From assembly GCA_964507045.1 (NCBI GenBank), contig CAZDOO010000013.1:16991-80990 (forward strand): a stretch of DNA of 64,000 nt. Reading direction: 5' to 3'. The notes under the pieces are model-generated. The model ran no database searches. It was not told the origin of the DNA and worked only from the letters and a program-made list of their open reading frames with translations. This DNA comes from UBA8199 sp964507045. Lineage in GTDB: Bacteria; Verrucomicrobiota; Verrucomicrobiia; Limisphaerales; UBA8199. The position numbers and the translations under genes were made by a program. Positions 34,911 through 43,616 of the stretch are shown in pieces (the stretch's first letter is position 1; every line of letters begins with the position of its first letter).

Positions 34911-35956
34911 GCTTTCCTTTTGACGCCTATCTCCTGGCCGCCGCCAGCGCCTGCGTCACGGCGCTGGCCGTCACTCCGCTCTGGCGCAAGTGGTGCCTGC
35001 GCACCGGCCTGGTGGATGACCCCGGCCACCGCAAGATACACGATCAGCCCATCCCCCTGGCCGGCGGCCTGGCCGTGATGACCGGCCTGCTCGTGCCAAC
35101 GCTGCTGGCTTGTCTCGCGCTATGGTGGCACCAGACCAACGGCAACGCCGTGGCGATTCCCGGTCATTCGCTTCCGCCCGCGCCGGGCGCGGGAAGCACG
35201 GCTTTGCTGGATCCGGGCTCCACCTTCCTGCTTCAGTATGGCTTGGGCCGGCGCGCGATGGAATTGGGAGGCATTTTCCTCGGCGCTTTCGGAATCCTCC
35301 TGGTCGGCTGGCTGGACGACAAACACGAGTTGCGCCCGCGCGCCAAGTTTGCCGGCCAACTGATCGTGGCCGCGCTGGTCGCCGCGAGCGGGGTGCGCGT
35401 TACTCTTTTCGTCCCGAACGTTCTTTTCAGCTACGCCGTCACCATCCTGTGGATTATCACCGTGGTGAACGCGTTTAACTTCATGGATAACATGAACGGG
35501 CTTTGTGCCGGGGTTGGGGCCATCGGCGCCTGGCACTTCGCGCTAATCGCGACCGCGGACAACCAATACCTGGTAGGGCTGATGGCCTTTCTGATGTTTG
35601 GATCCCTGCTGGGCTTTCTGCCCTACAACTTTCCCCGAGCCCAGGCCTTTCTCGGTGACGCCGGCAGTCACCTGGTCGGTTACTTGCTGGCGGTGCTGGC
35701 CATCCTCCCTCACTTCCATACACAGCGGCACCCGCGGCCCTGGGCCGTCGTGATCCCCCTGTTAATCCTGGCTATCCCCCTGGCCGACCTGGTCTGGGTG
35801 GTCCTGCTGCGCTGGCGCATCGGCCAGCCATTTTACCAGGGCGACACGAACCACCTGTCGCATCGCCTAGTCCGCCGGGGTCTGAGCCGGACACAGGCGG
35901 TGCTGGTGATCTGGGGCGCGGCGGCAGCTTTGGGTTTGCTGACTTGCCTCCGCTGA
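34907..35956 (+). CDS. MraY/WecA-family undecaprenyl-phosphate sugar-1-phosphate transferase
   Basis: 349 residues starting at GTG 34907, which overlaps the upstream stop; a longer frame upstream is a shadow of the glycosyltransferase. About ten membrane helices with the family motifs: DPGHRKIHDQPIPLAGGLA, VGWLDDKHELRPRAKFAGQL (Asp pair), VVNAFNFMDNMNGLCAGVG (Asp, nucleotide-binding) and PYNFPRAQAFLGDAGSHLVG. WecA/TagO-type enzymes start O-antigen or teichoic-like glycans on undecaprenyl phosphate. NAFNFMDNMNG rather than the MraY pattern, and the neighbouring GT4, favour a WecA-type role over peptidoglycan synthesis. Confidence 0.92.
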   Translation: MSFPFDAYLLAAASACVTALAVTPLWRKWCLRTGLVDDPGHRKIHDQPIPLAGGLAVMTGLLVPTLLACLALWWHQTNGNAVAIPGHSLPPAPGAGSTALLDPGSTFLLQYGLGRRAMELGGIFLGAFGILLVGWLDDKHELRPRAKFAGQLIVAALVAASGVRVTLFVPNVLFSYAVTILWIITVVNAFNFMDNMNGLCAGVGAIGAWHFALIATADNQYLVGLMAFLMFGSLLGFLPYNFPRAQAFLGDAGSHLVGYLLAVLAILPHFHTQRHPRPWAVVIPLLILAIPLADLVWVVLLRWRIGQPFYQGDTNHLSHRLVRRGLSRTQAVLVIWGAAAALGLLTCLR

Positions 35957-36070
35957 AACGGGTGTCGTTTGCTGGAGCCGCGCCAAGGTTGGGCCTGGCC
36001 CCGCAGAACATCGAGCGTGCCGACGGATAGACTCGCTGGTGTTGCGCTCGTATTCCGCTCGTACTTCCGC

Positions 36071-38338
36071 TTAACCTTCCGCCTGGCTGCTGGCGGCAAT
36101 GGCTTCCGAGAACAGGCCCAGCACCTGGGCCCGCGGCAACGCGCCGACCAAACGGTTCTCCTTGAGCGTGTTGACGACCGGGATATTCCGCTGCTCGCTC
36201 GCCAGCACCAGTGGCAGCACATCCACCAGGCGCTGATTGGGCGTGACGCACGACGGCGGCGGCCGCATGAAGTCGTAGGCGATCACCCCGCGAAATTCCT
36301 CCTCCGCCCCCAGGTACTCCTTCAAATCCTGGAGCGCGACCAGGCCCACCAACTGGCCTTTGCCATCCACCACCGGCACAAAATTATTGGCTCCCGTCAG
36401 AAAGCGGTCGGCGATCTCGCGCAAGGTCGCCGTTTCCCGCACCGGCGGCACCGGCGCCCGCATCAGATCCCCGACCTTCCGTTCGGCGGCGGTTTCGGAC
36501 GCTGCGGCCTCCTGCGGCAGGATTAATCCCTTGCGCCGCAAGGGCTCGGTGTAAATGGTCGCCGGATGCAGCCGCCGCGCTACCAGCATGGATACCACGC
36601 ACGCCAGCATCAGCGCCGGCATCAGCGAGTAATCAAGCGAGATCTCGAACACCATGATCATGGCCAGCAAGGGCGAACGCGTGGTCGCCGACAACATGCT
36701 CCCCATCCCGACCACGGCGAAGGCGGCCACCGGGAAATCCTCACCCGCCCCCAGTTGTTGGAGCGCCAGCGCAAACGTCGCCCCCACCCCTGCCCCGAGA
36801 AACAGCGTCGGCGTGAACACTCCGCCCACGGCGCCCGAGCCCACTGTGACCAGCGTCGCGGCCAGCTTGGCCAGCACGAGCCCGGCCAGCATCAGCAACC
36901 CCGCTGCCACAGCCTCCCGCCAATGCGCCTGCGACATCTCGTGCGGATACGCCTCCTGCAAGAGCCGGCAATTCAGCCGCACCAGGTCCAACCCGTGGAC
37001 CTCTCGCCCCAGCATCCGCCGGGTCCTGGCCGAAAGCGTTATGTTGGTGAATCGCTGCGCCTCATAGACCGGCCCGCTCCGGACAATGCGGTTCAGATCC
37101 GCGGCCAACGCGTTCGCCAGCCGCTCGTTTTCGCCCCCGTGATAATCACCCAGCAGCACCGCCGTTTCCGGCGCGAGTTCGGCCACCAGGTAGGCCGAAA
37201 TGCTGTTTTCGCGGGAGGGCTTCTTCAACCTGCCCGCCAGCGACTCCAGATTCCCGATGTCGCTGGCCGAGAATGTCGGCGCGCCATACTCGCCGTGCAG
37301 AATCCGATTCGTCACCACGTAGCCATTGCCCCAGACCTCCGGAAAGCGGGTGGCGATGAGCCCCACCAACAGCCCGCCCAGCGCCAGGCGGATGTAGATC
37401 GGCACCGGCAGCTTTCTGAAGGCGGCGCTGGTCCCGTTCAATAGCTTCATGAACACAGCCCCCAGCACCCCGACCACGAGCCCCAGGCACACAAACCACG
37501 GCAATTGCATCACCCGCGTAAGTTCAAACGGCGGCACTGTGTACCAGGGTTCGATGCCGAAGAAGCTCCGCGACACCATCGTCGCCACGACCGACGCGCA
37601 CACCAGCGGGGCAAACAGGCTCATCGAGAAATTTCCCATCACGATCAGCGCCGCGAACACCGCTCCGGAGATCGGCGCGTTGTAAGCCGCCGCAATCCCC
37701 GATGCCGCCCCGCAGCCCACCAGCAGCCGCAGCCGATACGGATGCCACTTGGCCCATTGGCCCCATTTGGACGCGAAGGTCGCCGACAGTTGGGTGATGC
37801 CCCCCTCCCGCCCAATCGAGCCCCCCGACCCAATCGTGACCAGCGAGGAGAGGAACTTCACCAGGCCGCTCCGCAGCGGCAAGCGCCCATCCCCAGCCAC
37901 GATGACCTCCAGCAGGTTGCTTGAACGCAGCGGCCCCGCCATCCGCAAGCCCCAATAGAGCACCAAGCCCGCGCACAGCCCGCCCACGGTGGGCGTCACC
38001 ACCCGCTGCCAGGGCGCCATCCGCTCGGCCACCTCCACCAACTCGCCCGGCTGCCGCAAAAACAGCAGCCGCACTGACTCGGTCGCGTAATAGAAGAAGA
38101 TGTTGACCAGTCCGCCGATCACCCCCACCCCCGCCGCCAGCAGCAGGTTAAACGCGTCCTCGCTGAGGCGTACCCTCCCCCGGACCCGCAGCGACCGCTG
38201 CCAATGCCGCAGGAAAAACGCATGCGCTTCTTCAACAACCTTTCTGTACCTTAACAACGGCACATGCCAATATTGCTGAAAATCCCGCCTTTGACGAGCC
38301 GCAAATCTGAGCCGCAAATCTGCCCCTTGCCTTTCCAA
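36071..38338 (-). CDS. ClC-family chloride channel/antiporter with CBS pair and an interhelix insert
   Basis: About 755 residues. Core motifs: GSGGSIGREGGITQLS (gating Glu in GREG), and GSGAVGGVFTPTLFLGAG (selectivity GxFxP). The C-terminus carries two CBS domains (VGDLMRAPVPPVRETATLRE and YDFMRPPPSCVTPNQRLVDV). About 150 residues lie between WGNGYVVTNRI and GSGAVGGVF, where compact ClC proteins have roughly 40, so a ~110-residue insert is present (charged, probably cytoplasmic). The TTG at 38338 is a weak start and falls in a 13-bp tandem repeat; GTG 38263 or a start nearby may be the true one. It transports Cl-, or exchanges it for H+, across the inner membrane. It diverges from lnt. Confidence 0.88.
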   Translation of the reverse strand: MERQGADLRLRFAARQRRDFQQYWHVPLLRYRKVVEEAHAFFLRHWQRSLRVRGRVRLSEDAFNLLLAAGVGVIGGLVNIFFYYATESVRLLFLRQPGELVEVAERMAPWQRVVTPTVGGLCAGLVLYWGLRMAGPLRSSNLLEVIVAGDGRLPLRSGLVKFLSSLVTIGSGGSIGREGGITQLSATFASKWGQWAKWHPYRLRLLVGCGAASGIAAAYNAPISGAVFAALIVMGNFSMSLFAPLVCASVVATMVSRSFFGIEPWYTVPPFELTRVMQLPWFVCLGLVVGVLGAVFMKLLNGTSAAFRKLPVPIYIRLALGGLLVGLIATRFPEVWGNGYVVTNRILHGEYGAPTFSASDIGNLESLAGRLKKPSRENSISAYLVAELAPETAVLLGDYHGGENERLANALAADLNRIVRSGPVYEAQRFTNITLSARTRRMLGREVHGLDLVRLNCRLLQEAYPHEMSQAHWREAVAAGLLMLAGLVLAKLAATLVTVGSGAVGGVFTPTLFLGAGVGATFALALQQLGAGEDFPVAAFAVVGMGSMLSATTRSPLLAMIMVFEISLDYSLMPALMLACVVSMLVARRLHPATIYTEPLRRKGLILPQEAAASETAAERKVGDLMRAPVPPVRETATLREIADRFLTGANNFVPVVDGKGQLVGLVALQDLKEYLGAEEEFRGVIAYDFMRPPPSCVTPNQRLVDVLPLVLASEQRNIPVVNTLKENRLVGALPRAQVLGLFSEAIAASSQAEG

Positions 38339-38361
38339 ACGTTATCGGCAATCTGGGGCGG

Positions 38362-40089
38362 GTGAAACATTTCTGGGCCAGCCCGCTTTTGCGCAGCCGC
38401 TACCTGCTGGCAGTCCTTGCCGGACTCCTCCTCGCCGCCTCCTTTCCAAAGGCCGGCATCGCCGGCCTGGCTTGGATCGCCCCCGCCCTCATGGTCGCCG
38501 CCGCCCTGGGCAAGACTGGTTGGGAAAGCTTCCGCATCGGCTATGTGGCCGGCCTGGCCTACTACCTCGCCTCGCTCTATTGGCTGCTGCTGATTCCTTA
38601 TCGCTGGCACTCGATTCCGCTCGGCCCTGCCGCCGGTTGGTTGTCGCTGAGCGCTTATGTCGCGCTCTACCCAGCCACCTGGGTCTGGCTGCTGTCCATG
38701 CCTCTGTCCGGGAGGGCGAGCGTCCTCGCGAGCCCTGACTTTGAAAGCTTGCACAGGAAGTCAGGGCTCGCGGGGACGCTCGCCCTCCCTGAAGGCGTCA
38801 TGGCACGCAGTTGGGGACGGCGCACCCTCTGGGCCGTTGCCAGTGCCGCCTTCTGGGTCGCCCTCGAAATGCTCAGGGCCCGCCTCTTCACCGGCTTTCC
38901 CTGGAATCCGCTCGGCGCCTCGCAATTCCAACTAACCCCGCTCATCCAGATCGCCTCTGTCACCGGCGTCTATGGCGTGTCGTTCCTCGTCGTTTGGACC
39001 TCGCTCTCGCTGCTCTCCGCTGGCCTGATGATTGTGCTGCGGCCCACCACCCGCTCCGCCTGGGCCGGCGAAATCATCCTGCCGGTGCTCGCTATCGCCG
39101 CCGCGCTGCACTTCGGCTTCCGCCAACTCGGGCACGATCCCCTGCCCGACCGCACGCTGAAGGTCACCCTCATTCAACCCAGCATCCCCCAAACCCTCAT
39201 CTGGGACACCAGCCGCGACCTCGAACGCTTCCGCGACGTCCTCCGGCTATCCGAGCAGGCCCTGACCAACCGCACCGACCTGCTCATATGGCCCGAATCC
39301 GCCATCCCCAGCTACGCCCGCTGGGACACCAATATCTACCCCGCCCTCACCAACCTCGTCCGCCAACACCACGTCTGGCTCATCATCGGCTCCGACGACG
39401 CCGCCCGACCCGCGCACCCCGCATCCGACAACGACATCGAGTTCTACAACGCCAGTTTCCTCGTCAGCCCCGACGGCGAATTCGTCGCCCGCTACATCAA
39501 GCGCAACCTGGTCGTCTTCGGCGAATACATCCCCCTGGTCCGCTGGCTGCCCTTCCTCAAGTGGTTCACCCCCATCGGCGGCGGCTTCACTGCCGGCGAT
39601 CGCCCCGTCCCCTTCACCCTCACCGGCCCGAAAGCGAAAACCTCCACCCTCATCTGCTTCGAAGACATCTTCCCCCTCACCGCCCGCGAAGCCGTCACCG
39701 AGGACACCGATTTCCTGGTGAACCTCACAAACGACGGCTGGTTCGGCGAAAGCGCCGCCCAATGGCAGCAAGCCGCCGCCGGTCTGTTCCGCGCCATCGA
39801 GAATGGCCGCCCTCTCATCCGCTGCTGTAACAACGGTCTCACCGGCTGGGTGGACGCCCACGGCCGCCTGCGGCAAATCTTCCGCGACGCCCAAGGCACC
39901 ATCTACGGCCCCGGCTTCCTGAACGTCGAAATACCGCTGCTTACCCCCGGGCAGACCCGCCCGCCCACTTTCTACCACCAACACGGCGACCGTTTCGGCT
40001 GGACCTGCGTCGCCCTCAGCGTCCTGACTCTCCTCGCCCGAATTCTCCACGCCCTGCGCTCCAACCGTCCGGCCCCCAAATCCGGCTAG
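38362..40089 (+). CDS. lnt: Apolipoprotein N-acyltransferase
   Basis: 575 residues, GTG start with GGGGCGG just upstream. N-terminal membrane helices (LAVLAGLLLAASFPKAGIAG, GYVAGLAYYLASLYWLLLIP) are followed by a periplasmic nitrilase domain whose catalytic triad is Glu312 (LIWPESAIP), Lys380 (RYIKRNLVVFGEYIPL) and Cys432 (STLICFEDIFPL), and a C-terminal helix. Lnt adds the third acyl chain to lipoproteins and supports a Gram-negative-type envelope. Residues ~117-143 are encoded by an inserted palindromic repeat (38710-38789) that is in frame; they sit in the loop before AFWVALEMLR, so activity may be intact. Confidence 0.93.
   Translation: MKHFWASPLLRSRYLLAVLAGLLLAASFPKAGIAGLAWIAPALMVAAALGKTGWESFRIGYVAGLAYYLASLYWLLLIPYRWHSIPLGPAAGWLSLSAYVALYPATWVWLLSMPLSGRASVLASPDFESLHRKSGLAGTLALPEGVMARSWGRRTLWAVASAAFWVALEMLRARLFTGFPWNPLGASQFQLTPLIQIASVTGVYGVSFLVVWTSLSLLSAGLMIVLRPTTRSAWAGEIILPVLAIAAALHFGFRQLGHDPLPDRTLKVTLIQPSIPQTLIWDTSRDLERFRDVLRLSEQALTNRTDLLIWPESAIPSYARWDTNIYPALTNLVRQHHVWLIIGSDDAARPAHPASDNDIEFYNASFLVSPDGEFVARYIKRNLVVFGEYIPLVRWLPFLKWFTPIGGGFTAGDRPVPFTLTGPKAKTSTLICFEDIFPLTAREAVTEDTDFLVNLTNDGWFGESAAQWQQAAAGLFRAIENGRPLIRCCNNGLTGWVDAHGRLRQIFRDAQGTIYGPGFLNVEIPLLTPGQTRPPTFYHQHGDRFGWTCVALSVLTLLARILHALRSNRPAPKSG
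38710..38789. repeat. Palindromic element inserted in frame in lnt
   Basis: Left arm 38710-38741 and right arm 38758-38789 (32 bases each) are reverse complements with one G-T mismatch; the 16-base loop contains AAGCTT. The element supplies about 27 codons without a stop or frameshift. The arm sequence has the core GCGAGCGTCCTCGCGAGCC. Its core resembles the inverted repeat at 49273-49369, suggesting a dispersed family. Confidence 0.88.
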
Positions 40090-40285
40090 GGGAGGCGTGC
40101 TTTCAAAGCAAATCGCCCCCGTCTTCCTGTTCCAACAACCCTCGTTGCTAAACCCCCAACTGCGCCTTCCTTTCCCGTCATCGTTGTGAACGCAGAACAA
40201 ACGAGCTGGGACACCGACGACTTGGCCACTCACCCTTACGCCCCTGCCATTCCCACTGCCGGCCATTCCGCAACACGAATGTAGG

Positions 40286-40313
40286 CTTTACATTTAGCCG
40301 TCTATAAGTAAAG
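40286..40313 (+). promoter_or_regulatory. 28-bp palindrome immediately upstream of the DUF4143 ATPase
   Basis: The arms CTTTACATTTAG and CTATAAGTAAAG are reverse complements with two mismatches around a CCGT centre. It ends nine bases before the ATG at 40323, so a bound protein would block initiation of transcription or translation. An autoregulatory operator is the simplest reading. Confidence 0.5.
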
Positions 40314-40322
40314 TGTAGTTGC

Positions 40323-41462
40323 ATGATTAATCGTCCCATCTGGAAGGATCGCCTGGCGGCAGCTTGGAAGCAGGTCAACATCGTCTGGCTGACCGGGCCC
40401 CGGCGCGTGGGCAAGACGGTGCTGGCGCAGAGCGTCGCCGAAGCCGAATACCTCAATTGCGACCTGCCCAGCGTAGCGGAACGGTTGCGGGACCCTGAGA
40501 GCTTTTACCGCTCCCTCCTCCAGCCGACGGTAATTCTGGACGAAGTCCATCAACTGCCCGACCCGAGCCGGCTGCTGAAGATCGGCGCAGACGTCTTCCC
40601 CCACTTACGAATCCTGGCCACCGGCTCTTCCACCCTGGCAGCGACGCAGAAGTTCCGGGACAGTCTCACCGGTCGCAAGCGGGTGGTGGAACTCGTCCCG
40701 GTGCTCCACGAGGAGTCGGCCGCCTTCGGCGTGGTGGACGCGCGGGAGCGATTGTTGCGCGGCGGGCTGCCCCCCGCCCTGCTAGCGGAGGAGCGCAGCA
40801 GCGAGTTCTACGCCGAATGGTTGGATTCCTATTTTGCGCGCGATGTGCAGGAACTATTCCGGCTGGAGAAGCGCGCCGGGTTTCTGCGCGTGCTGGAATT
40901 GCTGCTGCGGCAAAGCGGCGGGCTGCTCGACATTACCCGGCTCGCCGCCGAGAGCGGCATCAGCCGGCCTACCGTGACGAACTGGCTGGAAGTCTATCAG
41001 GTCACCCACGTCGTTCACCTGGTGCGGCCGTTTTCCGCGGGCGGACGCCGGGAGATTATCGCCCAACCCAAGGTCTTTGGCTTCGACACCGGGTTGGCCT
41101 GCCACGCGCGCGGGTGGGACCGTCTGCGCGCTGAGGACTGCGGCACGCTGTGGGAGCATTTGGTGCTGGATGCGCTCATCGCCGCCGGCGTGACCCGGGT
41201 TCATTTCTGGCGCGACAAACAGCAACGGGAAGTGGACTTTGTCATCCCCCGTGGACGCGAGGCGGTGGACACCATTGAATGCAAGTGGCGGCCGGAGGCG
41301 TTTGAGGCGCGCGGTCTGGCGGCGTTTCGCGCACAATACCCAAAGGGCAAGAACCTTATTGTGAGCCCCCTGACCGGCCCGGCCTACGGCCGCACGGTTG
41401 GCGGATTAAAGGTCTCATTCCTATCGCCAGCGGACTTGCGCGAGCGCGTGACGAACCAATGA
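40323..41462 (+). CDS. AAA+ ATPase with DUF4143 C-terminal domain
   Basis: 379 residues. An AAA_14-type ATPase domain (Walker A TGPRRVGKTVLAQ, Walker B TVILDEVHQLPD, sensor ILATGSSTL) is followed by a winged-helix-like segment (ITRLAAESGISRPTVTNWLE) and a DUF4143 domain with a PD-(D/E)xK-like pattern (REVDFVIPRG, TIECKW). Members are common, horizontally mobile and of unknown function; DNA or nuclease activity is suspected. It stands alone with its own palindrome upstream and a terminator-like hairpin downstream, consistent with a self-contained cargo gene. Confidence 0.9.
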   Translation: MINRPIWKDRLAAAWKQVNIVWLTGPRRVGKTVLAQSVAEAEYLNCDLPSVAERLRDPESFYRSLLQPTVILDEVHQLPDPSRLLKIGADVFPHLRILATGSSTLAATQKFRDSLTGRKRVVELVPVLHEESAAFGVVDARERLLRGGLPPALLAEERSSEFYAEWLDSYFARDVQELFRLEKRAGFLRVLELLLRQSGGLLDITRLAAESGISRPTVTNWLEVYQVTHVVHLVRPFSAGGRREIIAQPKVFGFDTGLACHARGWDRLRAEDCGTLWEHLVLDALIAAGVTRVHFWRDKQQREVDFVIPRGREAVDTIECKWRPEAFEARGLAAFRAQYPKGKNLIVSPLTGPAYGRTVGGLKVSFLSPADLRERVTNQ

Positions 41463-41483
41463 CGCTCGCATCTTGAAAAGGCA

Positions 41484-41513
41484 AGGGTCCGGACAAAGCC
41501 CGGCCCCTTTCTT
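41484..41513 (+). terminator. Intrinsic terminator-like hairpin after the AAA+ gene
   Basis: AGGG-T-CCGG pairs with CCGG-C-CCCT (eight pairs, one internal mismatch) across a seven-base loop, followed by TTCTTC. It lies 22 bp after the stop, between two convergent genes. Confidence 0.5.
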
Positions 41514-41578
41514 CAGCCGGGCATGGCGTGAGCCAGTTGACTCCTGGCATCCTGTGCCGCCCCCGTCGGCGCTATCGC

Positions 41579-43222
41579 TCAGGGCAGGAGTTTGATGCGG
41601 TAGAAGAGGGCTGTAGCGTTTGTAAGGACCCCTCGGTGCAGGTAGTTGGTCGTCGGGCCGGCAAAGTCCGCCGGAGTGGTGATGGCGGCCGTCAGATCCG
41701 CGAAACCGGCGCCAGCCACGGCATTGGTCTGCACCACGTAACTGCGTCCCGGCGCGCAGCTCCACGTCAGCCGCAAGTCGGCGCCCTCCCGGCTGACCGA
41801 CGTCAGCTTGAATGCCAGCGTTGCATAGAGAGCGCGGATGGCTTCGGCGCTTAGGGCGTAATTGTAGAGACGAACCTCGTCAATGGCGCCGAGGAATGCG
41901 GTGTGATTAGCCGCAAAGTTGTAGAGGGAATTCACCCCAATCGCCACGAAGGCGTCTGCGACGTAAATCGGCCCCTCGAAAGTCGTGGTTGATGCAAGCG
42001 GTTCTCCGTTGAGGTAGTGGTGGACCGTCGAGCCCGAGCGCACGCTGGCCAGATGCACCCATTGGCCCTGGGGAATTGAACCCTGGTGGCGGCCGTACAT
42101 TGTCCAGGGCTGGTTGCCGTCGGCATCCAGCAGCATGCCGAAGTTGCCGGGGGAGGCTCCCTCGCTGCTCTGCCCGAAGGCGCCAAACCAATAGCTCAGG
42201 TGGCCGTCGCCCTCCTTGGCCAGAATCGGAGCATCGCGGCTGATGTCGTCGCAGCGGACCCACGCGGCGATGGAAATATCCCCGGCAATGCGCAGGGAAG
42301 GCGCGTCGGGAATAGCGACGTAAGTCGAGTCAAGGCCCACCACGCCGCCGAAGTACAGCGCGCTGCCACGCATCCCGCTGGTCCAGTTGTTGGTCTGCGG
42401 GTTGATCAGCGTGCCGTGATTGGCCATCCCCGAACTGTCCCAGAGGTTGGTCCCGCTGCCCTCGTCAAACGACCAATAGCCCACCAGCTTCGGTGTCAAG
42501 CCGGCCAGCGCCCCGATCTCCTCCGAACTGAGCGCCTGGTTGTAAAGCCGCACATCGTCAATGCTGCCCTTGAAGGCGGTGTTGTTGTAGGGAACATTGG
42601 CCCCGAAGATCAGCGAGGCGTCGGACATGTGGATTGGCCCGCTGAATGCCGTGGTTTCCGGCAATTGCACGCCGTTGAGGTAATGCCGGATGGTCGCGCC
42701 ATCCCACGTGCTGGCCAGGTGCACCCACACCCCCTGGCAAATCACGCCCTGATCGCGGTCGTAGAGCGACCAGGGCTGATTACCGTCGGTATCGAGCAAC
42801 ACGCCAAAATGGGCCGCCCCATAGGTGCCAAACCAATAGGAGAGCTTGCCTTCCCCTTCCTTATCCACAATGGGCGCGTCCCGGCCCGTGTCGTCACAAC
42901 GGGCCCAGGCCGCAAATGTAAATGCGTTGTTCAGGCGCAGCGAGGCGGCATCCGGGATGGTCACATAGGTGGCCCCGGCGCCCGTGGTCCCGTCGAAGTA
43001 GAGCCCACCGCCGCTCTGCCCGTTGGTCCACGTATTGGCCCGCGCGTTGACCAGCGTCCCGTGGTTCCCTTGGCCGGAACTGTCCAAGACGCTTAAGCCG
43101 CCGCCTTCCTCAAACGTCCAGTGGCCCACCAGGCTGCCCATTGCAGGCAAGGTCATGGCGGCCGCCAGCGCAAACAGTGACGCGTCTCTTACGATCTGGT
43201 GATTCATTCTGGTCATTGTCAT
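41579..43222 (-). CDS. Secreted protein with two LamG (concanavalin-like) domains
   Basis: About 547 residues. ATG 43222 is preceded by GAAGGAC (Shine-Dalgarno-like) and begins a signal peptide (LFALAAAMTLPAMGS). Two LamG domains follow (~25-230 and ~235-440), each opening with the same pattern (LVGHWTFEEGGGLSVLDSSG and LVGYWSFDEGSGTNLWDSSG) and ending with an IDDVRLYNQALS / IDEVRLYNYALS motif. The final ~75 residues form the module also seen in three other secreted proteins here, ending ALFYRIKLLP. LamG domains bind carbohydrates or proteins; this protein is likely a secreted or surface glycan-binding factor. No catalytic motif is visible. Confidence 0.88.
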   Translation of the reverse strand: MTMTRMNHQIVRDASLFALAAAMTLPAMGSLVGHWTFEEGGGLSVLDSSGQGNHGTLVNARANTWTNGQSGGGLYFDGTTGAGATYVTIPDAASLRLNNAFTFAAWARCDDTGRDAPIVDKEGEGKLSYWFGTYGAAHFGVLLDTDGNQPWSLYDRDQGVICQGVWVHLASTWDGATIRHYLNGVQLPETTAFSGPIHMSDASLIFGANVPYNNTAFKGSIDDVRLYNQALSSEEIGALAGLTPKLVGYWSFDEGSGTNLWDSSGMANHGTLINPQTNNWTSGMRGSALYFGGVVGLDSTYVAIPDAPSLRIAGDISIAAWVRCDDISRDAPILAKEGDGHLSYWFGAFGQSSEGASPGNFGMLLDADGNQPWTMYGRHQGSIPQGQWVHLASVRSGSTVHHYLNGEPLASTTTFEGPIYVADAFVAIGVNSLYNFAANHTAFLGAIDEVRLYNYALSAEAIRALYATLAFKLTSVSREGADLRLTWSCAPGRSYVVQTNAVAGAGFADLTAAITTPADFAGPTTNYLHRGVLTNATALFYRIKLLP

Positions 43223-43425
43223 GTCCTTCACGTTGTCATTTGGGGTGCGTGTTGATTCCTTTTGACGGGATGACGCCCTATGAAGCAGGAAGTATCTGCA
43301 TTGAGCAAACCATGAACTTGCCGACGCGTTCACAGGCATCCGCGACAAGTTTGGGCGGCTGCCAAAACTGGGTCAACGCCAAAACCACCGGAAACGGCCA
43401 CAATCCCCGATAACACGGCCGCAGC

Positions 43426-43545
43426 CTATGCTGGTCGCGGTGATTCGGGCAGGAGGCGGGAGATAATGACCAGCAGCGCCACCACCACGACGGCCAGTAT
43501 GCCCCGGAATATGAACCCCTTGGCCTGTCGTTTACCCGATTACCT
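43426..43545 (-). pseudogene. Truncated 3' remnant of a DUF3999-like gene
   Basis: Translated on the minus strand this stretch reads GFIFRGILAVVVVALLVIIS then RLLPESPRPA and a stop, closely matching the C-terminal membrane anchor of the intact neighbour (GVVFWGILAMVVVVLLIIIS then RLVPRR). A stop lies just upstream of the homology, so only about 37 codons of the copy survive. The duplicate lies on the far side of hairpin C from the intact gene. Confidence 0.7.
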
Positions 43546-43616
43546 CCACCCGCCACCCTGTTTTCCCGTAACCTATTGAATTCATAAGCGTTACCATCAT
43601 TACTGGCACCTCACCC

